Below are positions 61,033 through 64,000 of a stretch of DNA of 64,000 nt, one piece after another. This DNA comes from Planctomycetota bacterium. Its GTDB lineage: Bacteria > Planctomycetota > Phycisphaerae > Phycisphaerales > UBA1924. The translations under genes and the position numbers were made by a program. Numbering within the stretch: the first letter of the stretch is position 1; the number at the start of each line of letters is the position of its first letter. A model generated the notes under the pieces. The model was not told where the DNA came from. It saw only the letters and a list, made by a program, of their open reading frames with translations, and did not search any database. Where the stretch lies: assembly GCA_018968885.1 (NCBI GenBank), contig JAGWZK010000002.1, positions 62,001 through 126,000 of the forward strand, given 5' to 3'.

Positions 61033-63027
61033 GTGGGACGCTCTCGCTACGACGACATCATGAACGACCTGGGCCTCCACGGTGATGGAAACACCGCTCC
61101 TCAGCCCAAGCGTGGCAGCACACCCGCCAAGCCCGGTCAGGGCGACGCCATCAGCCCTCTTCCCAGTGCTCCCGGTGGGCAGCACTCCTTCGGCGATGCA
61201 TCAACCCAGCCGCCAAACTCCGCGCGCGGGCCCCTCTCCAATCAAGACCCTTCCAACCCCGCCGCCATCGGCGCCGCGCTCAGTGAGCTCTTTCATCCCG
61301 GCAGCGCCGCACCCGTCAGTAACGATCTTGGTGAGTATCTGGTCTCCAAGGGCGTCCTCACACACGACAAATTGACCAACGCCCAGAATGTCCTGAAAGG
61401 CACTCCCGGCAAACGCCTCGCCGAAGCCCTCATCGAACTCGGCATCGACGAAGCCGCCGTGCAGGCAGGCGTTGCCGAAATCGCCGGCCTCTCCTTTGAA
61501 CGCATCGACCTCAACAAGGGCCTCGATGGCGGCTTTGACGGCAAGATGCTGCAGCGTCTTGGCCCGGATTTCTGCAAAGAGAACCTCGTCGTTCCCCTGC
61601 GCACCGAAGGGTCGCGCGTGGTCATCGGCTGCACCCGTGCCGATGACGTCTTCATCGTCGATGAAGTCAAACGCCGCCTGGGCGTCTCCGGCATCAAACT
61701 CGCCATCATCACCTCCTTTGATGTCAAAGGTGTGATGGAGATCGTCGGCTTTGGCTCGCAGGAAAATCTCGACGTCGCCGAACTGCTTTCCGAAGTCGAA
61801 GAGGCCGACGTCCAGGTCGAGAAGAAACAACAGGAAGAAGTGGACCTGGAGCGCGAAGCTCAGGGCTCTCCCGTCATCCGCTACGTCAACCACATCATTC
61901 AGGCCGCCGTCAAGGAAGGCGCCAGCGATATCCACATCGAGCCCAGCGAAAAGAAGCTCAAAGTTCGCTTCCGCATCGACGGCGAACTCTACGAAATGAT
62001 GAACCCCCCCGCCGCCATGGCCGCGGCGATCGTCTCACGTCTCAAGATCATGGCCAACCTCGACATCTCCGAGCGTCGCCTCCCTCAGGACGGTCGCATC
62101 CGCTGTGTCGTCGCCGGTCGCAAGCTCGACCTTCGTATGTCCACCATCCCCACCGCAGGCAGCACGGAAAAAGTGGTCATGCGTATTCTCGATACCCGCT
62201 CCATCAACGTCGAACTCGATCAGCTCGGCTTCGATGTCGACACCCTCACGATCTGGAAAAACCAGATCGAAAGCCCCCACGGCATCATCCTCGTCACCGG
62301 CCCCACCGGCTCGGGTAAGACCACCACCCTCTACGCCTCGCTGCGCCAGCTCGACAAAACCTCCATGAATATCTCCACGGTCGAAGACCCCGTGGAATAC
62401 CACTTGGATGGCATCACCCAGACCCAGACCCACGACAAGATCGGCATGACCTTCGCCCTGGCGCTCAAGGCCCTCCTGCGTCAGGACCCCGATGTCATCA
62501 TGCTCGGCGAAATTCGTGACATGGAAACCGCCAGCACCGCCATTCAAGCCGCGCTCACCGGCCACTTGGTCCTCTCCACCCTGCACACCAACGACGCCCC
62601 CAGTTCCATCACGCGACTGGTCAACATCGGCCTCGAACCCTTCCTCGTCGGTGCTGCCGTCAACGCGGTGCTCGCTCAGCGCCTCGTCCGCCGCCTCTGC
62701 AAAGAATGCAAGTTCCAGGAAGCCCCCAGCGAAGACATGCTGGAATACCTCACCATGCAGGGCATGCCCACCGATGCCACCTGGGCCGCCAAGGGTTGCG
62801 ACAAGTGCCGCAAGCTGGGGTACGCTGGCCGCGTCGGTCTCTACGAACTCCTCACCATCGATGATGGCGTCCGCGACATCGTCGCCCGCAACCCCAACGT
62901 CGCCGAATTCCGCCGCATTTGCATCGAACGCGGCATGGTCACCCTCCGCAACGATGGCCTCCGCAAAGCCCAGATGGGCATGACCACGATTCAGGAAATC
63001 CTGCGGGTGACTGAAGGTAATTCGTAA
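61033..63027 (+). CDS. GspE/PilB family secretion ATPase
   Basis: 664 residues with a GTG start at 61033 and AGGA 10 bases upstream. Hexameric ATPase that drives pilus polymerisation or type II secretion. The first 75 residues are a low-complexity leader; an MshEN-like domain (80-200, 'LGEYLVSKGVLTHDKL') follows. Walker A GPTGSGKT at about 423-430, Asp box 'STVEDPVEY', Walker B LGEIRDMET near 491, and the His box LSTLHTND are present. The zinc site is made by C-K-E-C (about 556-559) and C-D-K-C (about 592-595). PilB and GspE cannot be separated by these motifs; the pilMNOP context favours PilB. Confidence 0.93.
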   Translation: MGRSRYDDIMNDLGLHGDGNTAPQPKRGSTPAKPGQGDAISPLPSAPGGQHSFGDASTQPPNSARGPLSNQDPSNPAAIGAALSELFHPGSAAPVSNDLGEYLVSKGVLTHDKLTNAQNVLKGTPGKRLAEALIELGIDEAAVQAGVAEIAGLSFERIDLNKGLDGGFDGKMLQRLGPDFCKENLVVPLRTEGSRVVIGCTRADDVFIVDEVKRRLGVSGIKLAIITSFDVKGVMEIVGFGSQENLDVAELLSEVEEADVQVEKKQQEEVDLEREAQGSPVIRYVNHIIQAAVKEGASDIHIEPSEKKLKVRFRIDGELYEMMNPPAAMAAAIVSRLKIMANLDISERRLPQDGRIRCVVAGRKLDLRMSTIPTAGSTEKVVMRILDTRSINVELDQLGFDVDTLTIWKNQIESPHGIILVTGPTGSGKTTTLYASLRQLDKTSMNISTVEDPVEYHLDGITQTQTHDKIGMTFALALKALLRQDPDVIMLGEIRDMETASTAIQAALTGHLVLSTLHTNDAPSSITRLVNIGLEPFLVGAAVNAVLAQRLVRRLCKECKFQEAPSEDMLEYLTMQGMPTDATWAAKGCDKCRKLGYAGRVGLYELLTIDDGVRDIVARNPNVAEFRRICIERGMVTLRNDGLRKAQMGMTTIQEILRVTEGNS

Positions 63028-63058
63028 GGCGTGCTGCTCACAACAGCCAATTCAAATA

Positions 63059-63103
63059 CGTCCCATGCGTCCCATGAGACGTATACGACCTATTGGTCTT
63101 ATC
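63059..63103. repeat. Degenerate 9-bp tandem repeat (5 units)
   Basis: Units in order: CGTCCCATG, CGTCCCATG, AGACGTATA, CGACCTATT, GGTCTTATC. Each follows the loose pattern nG-n-C-n-n-AT-n; the first two are identical. Lies in the convergent gap between the ATPase gene and der. Confidence 0.6.
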
Positions 63104-63116
63104 TCTTTGTTCTTCC

Positions 63117-63144
63117 CTAGTGCCTGGTGCCAAGTGGCTAGTGC
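63117..63144. repeat. 7-bp tandem repeat (4 units)
   Basis: Units: CTAGTGC, CTGGTGC, CAAGTGG, CTAGTGC. It stands 13 bp after the 9-bp repeat and ends just before the der stop. Same period and a shared GTGC core as the repeat at 230-257. Confidence 0.65.
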
Positions 63145-63150
63145 CTTGCC

Positions 63151-64000
63151 TTATTCGTCGTCAAAATACTCCGACGCCTCATCCAGCATGCTCTCATCCA
63201 TCTCCGGCTCAAAGCCCTCGGGCTTCTCACCCGTGCGCGTCGCCGAACCCACGTTCTTGGCACCGCGCTTGGCCGCAAGCTTCTTATTCACCACACCGCT
63301 CTTGGCGATCGGTGCCTCATTCGGATCGGCATCGTCGCGGCGGGCTCTCACATTCAACTTGATCGGCACTTCTGAAAATGGCAACTCCTCGCGGAAGCGA
63401 TTGATCAGATACCGCTGATACGCCTGCCCCACCGCCGCCGGACGATTCACCACCAGCGCGATCTCCGGCGGATTGGTTCCGACTTGCGCCACGTAATACA
63501 CCTTGACGCGCACGCCCTGCTTATCGCTGGGCGGGCGCTCTTCAAAGAGCTTGCGCACCGTGCGATTCAATACGCCCGTGGTCACGCGCGTCCTCGCCTG
63601 CTCCTGCATGTCAAAAGCCAGATCCAGCGTCTCTTTGACATTCAATCCCGTCTTGGCGCTCATGAAGGCGATCGGGGCATACGTCAGGCCGCCCAGTTCA
63701 TCACGCAGATAGTTCTCGTAATCCGCCGGTGACACCTTCTCACCCTTCTTGTTCTTCTTGCCGCGGGCGCCACCCTCGTCACTGTCCCACTTGTTCACCA
63801 CGATGATGACGGGCTTGAATTCCTTCTGGCACATCATCGCCAATTGCTCATCCACCTGGCTAAGCTTCACCGTGGCATCAATCATCAGCATCACCACATC
63901 CGCGCGATCAATGGCTCGCTTGGCGCGTTCGAGGGCATACACCTCAACCATCGATTGAAAGCTCTTCTTACGCCGCAGACCTGCCGTATCGATGACGACA
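63151..64000 (-). CDS. der: GTPase Der (EngA), C-terminal part (partial at right edge)
   Basis: The visible 283 codons begin inside the second GTPase domain: VVIDTAGLRRKKSFQSMVEVYA is the G3 motif (DTAGLR) of Der, then 'VNKWD' (G4), 'FMSAKTG' (G5), and the KH-like domain ending 'IKLNVRARRD'. Der is needed for 50S ribosome assembly. Two features are unusual: a Lys/Gly-rich insert just after NKWD (GGARGKKNKKGEKVSP) and a 50-residue acidic tail beyond the KH domain (ending E-Y-F-D-D-E). The first GTPase domain is outside the window. Confidence 0.93.
   Translation of the reverse strand, partial: VVIDTAGLRRKKSFQSMVEVYALERAKRAIDRADVVMLMIDATVKLSQVDEQLAMMCQKEFKPVIIVVNKWDSDEGGARGKKNKKGEKVSPADYENYLRDELGGLTYAPIAFMSAKTGLNVKETLDLAFDMQEQARTRVTTGVLNRTVRKLFEERPPSDKQGVRVKVYYVAQVGTNPPEIALVVNRPAAVGQAYQRYLINRFREELPFSEVPIKLNVRARRDDADPNEAPIAKSGVVNKKLAAKRGAKNVGSATRTGEKPEGFEPEMDESMLDEASEYFDDE

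Overview
The window looks like a chromosomal segment of a planctomycete, most likely class Phycisphaerae. It is GC-rich and gene-dense. The clues are an alternative complex III (ActABCDEF) joined to a cytochrome c oxidase cluster, a futalosine-pathway gene (menaquinone), an exported protein ending in a single dockerin-like repeat, a membrane protein with the paired zinc-ribbon tail common in this class, DUF3592-type membrane proteins, and many lipoproteins. This placement is inference from gene content, not from a marker gene.

Layout. 1-2.6 kb (minus): a clipped substrate-binding lipoprotein, a BshC-like protein and a family 2 glycosyltransferase, tightly packed. 2.8-10 kb: L-serine dehydratase, a lipoprotein, tRNA-Arg(TCT), a GNAT enzyme, a YbgC-like thioesterase, a HEAT-repeat lipoprotein, a Q/P-rich membrane-anchored protein, an ABC ATPase and an NAD(P)-binding epimerase-like protein. 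10-12.5 kb: RNase R, followed by a perfect 16-bp palindrome that matches the parS consensus. 12.7-23.1 kb: zinc-ribbon membrane protein, site-2 protease, DegT-family aminotransferase, PhoU, two tandem DUF3592 paralogues and Mfd. 23.3-30.2 kb: orphan MacB/FtsX-type permease, secreted esterase, S9 peptidase, secreted dockerin-like protein with a clear terminator, BshB1-like deacetylase and a lipoprotein. 30.2-35.4 kb: tRNA-dihydrouridine synthase with a large insertion, small membrane protein, YicC, SecG, FolC.

35.5-53.2 kb is the core of the window. On the minus strand lies actA-B-C-D-E-F, a small His-rich membrane protein, a SCO copper chaperone, oxidase subunits II (with fused cytochrome c), I, III and IV, and one more membrane protein. 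Divergent from it is a heme A synthase with an extra N-terminal membrane domain. The 283-bp divergent region holds a good sigma70-like promoter for each side, plus an inverted repeat on the heme A synthase -35 box. Together these genes form a menaquinol to cytochrome c to oxygen branch plus copper and heme A supply. Subunit I carries the YS-type (A2) proton-channel signature.

53.4-64 kb: a degenerate HD-GYP-like protein, an HlyD-type adaptor lipoprotein, futalosine hydrolase, a type IV pilus/type II secretion assembly operon (PilM, N, O, P-like and a PilB/GspE ATPase), and the 3' part of der. The intergenic stretch before der carries two short-unit tandem repeats, one with the same 7-bp period as a repeat in the first gene.

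At larger scale, the G/C bias of the plus strand flips abruptly near 23.25 kb and again inside the dihydrouridine synthase gene near 30.66 kb, without a matching change of gene direction. No stretch above 300 bases is without a gene; the largest gaps are 51427-51709 (described) and 4687-4946 (nothing recognised).
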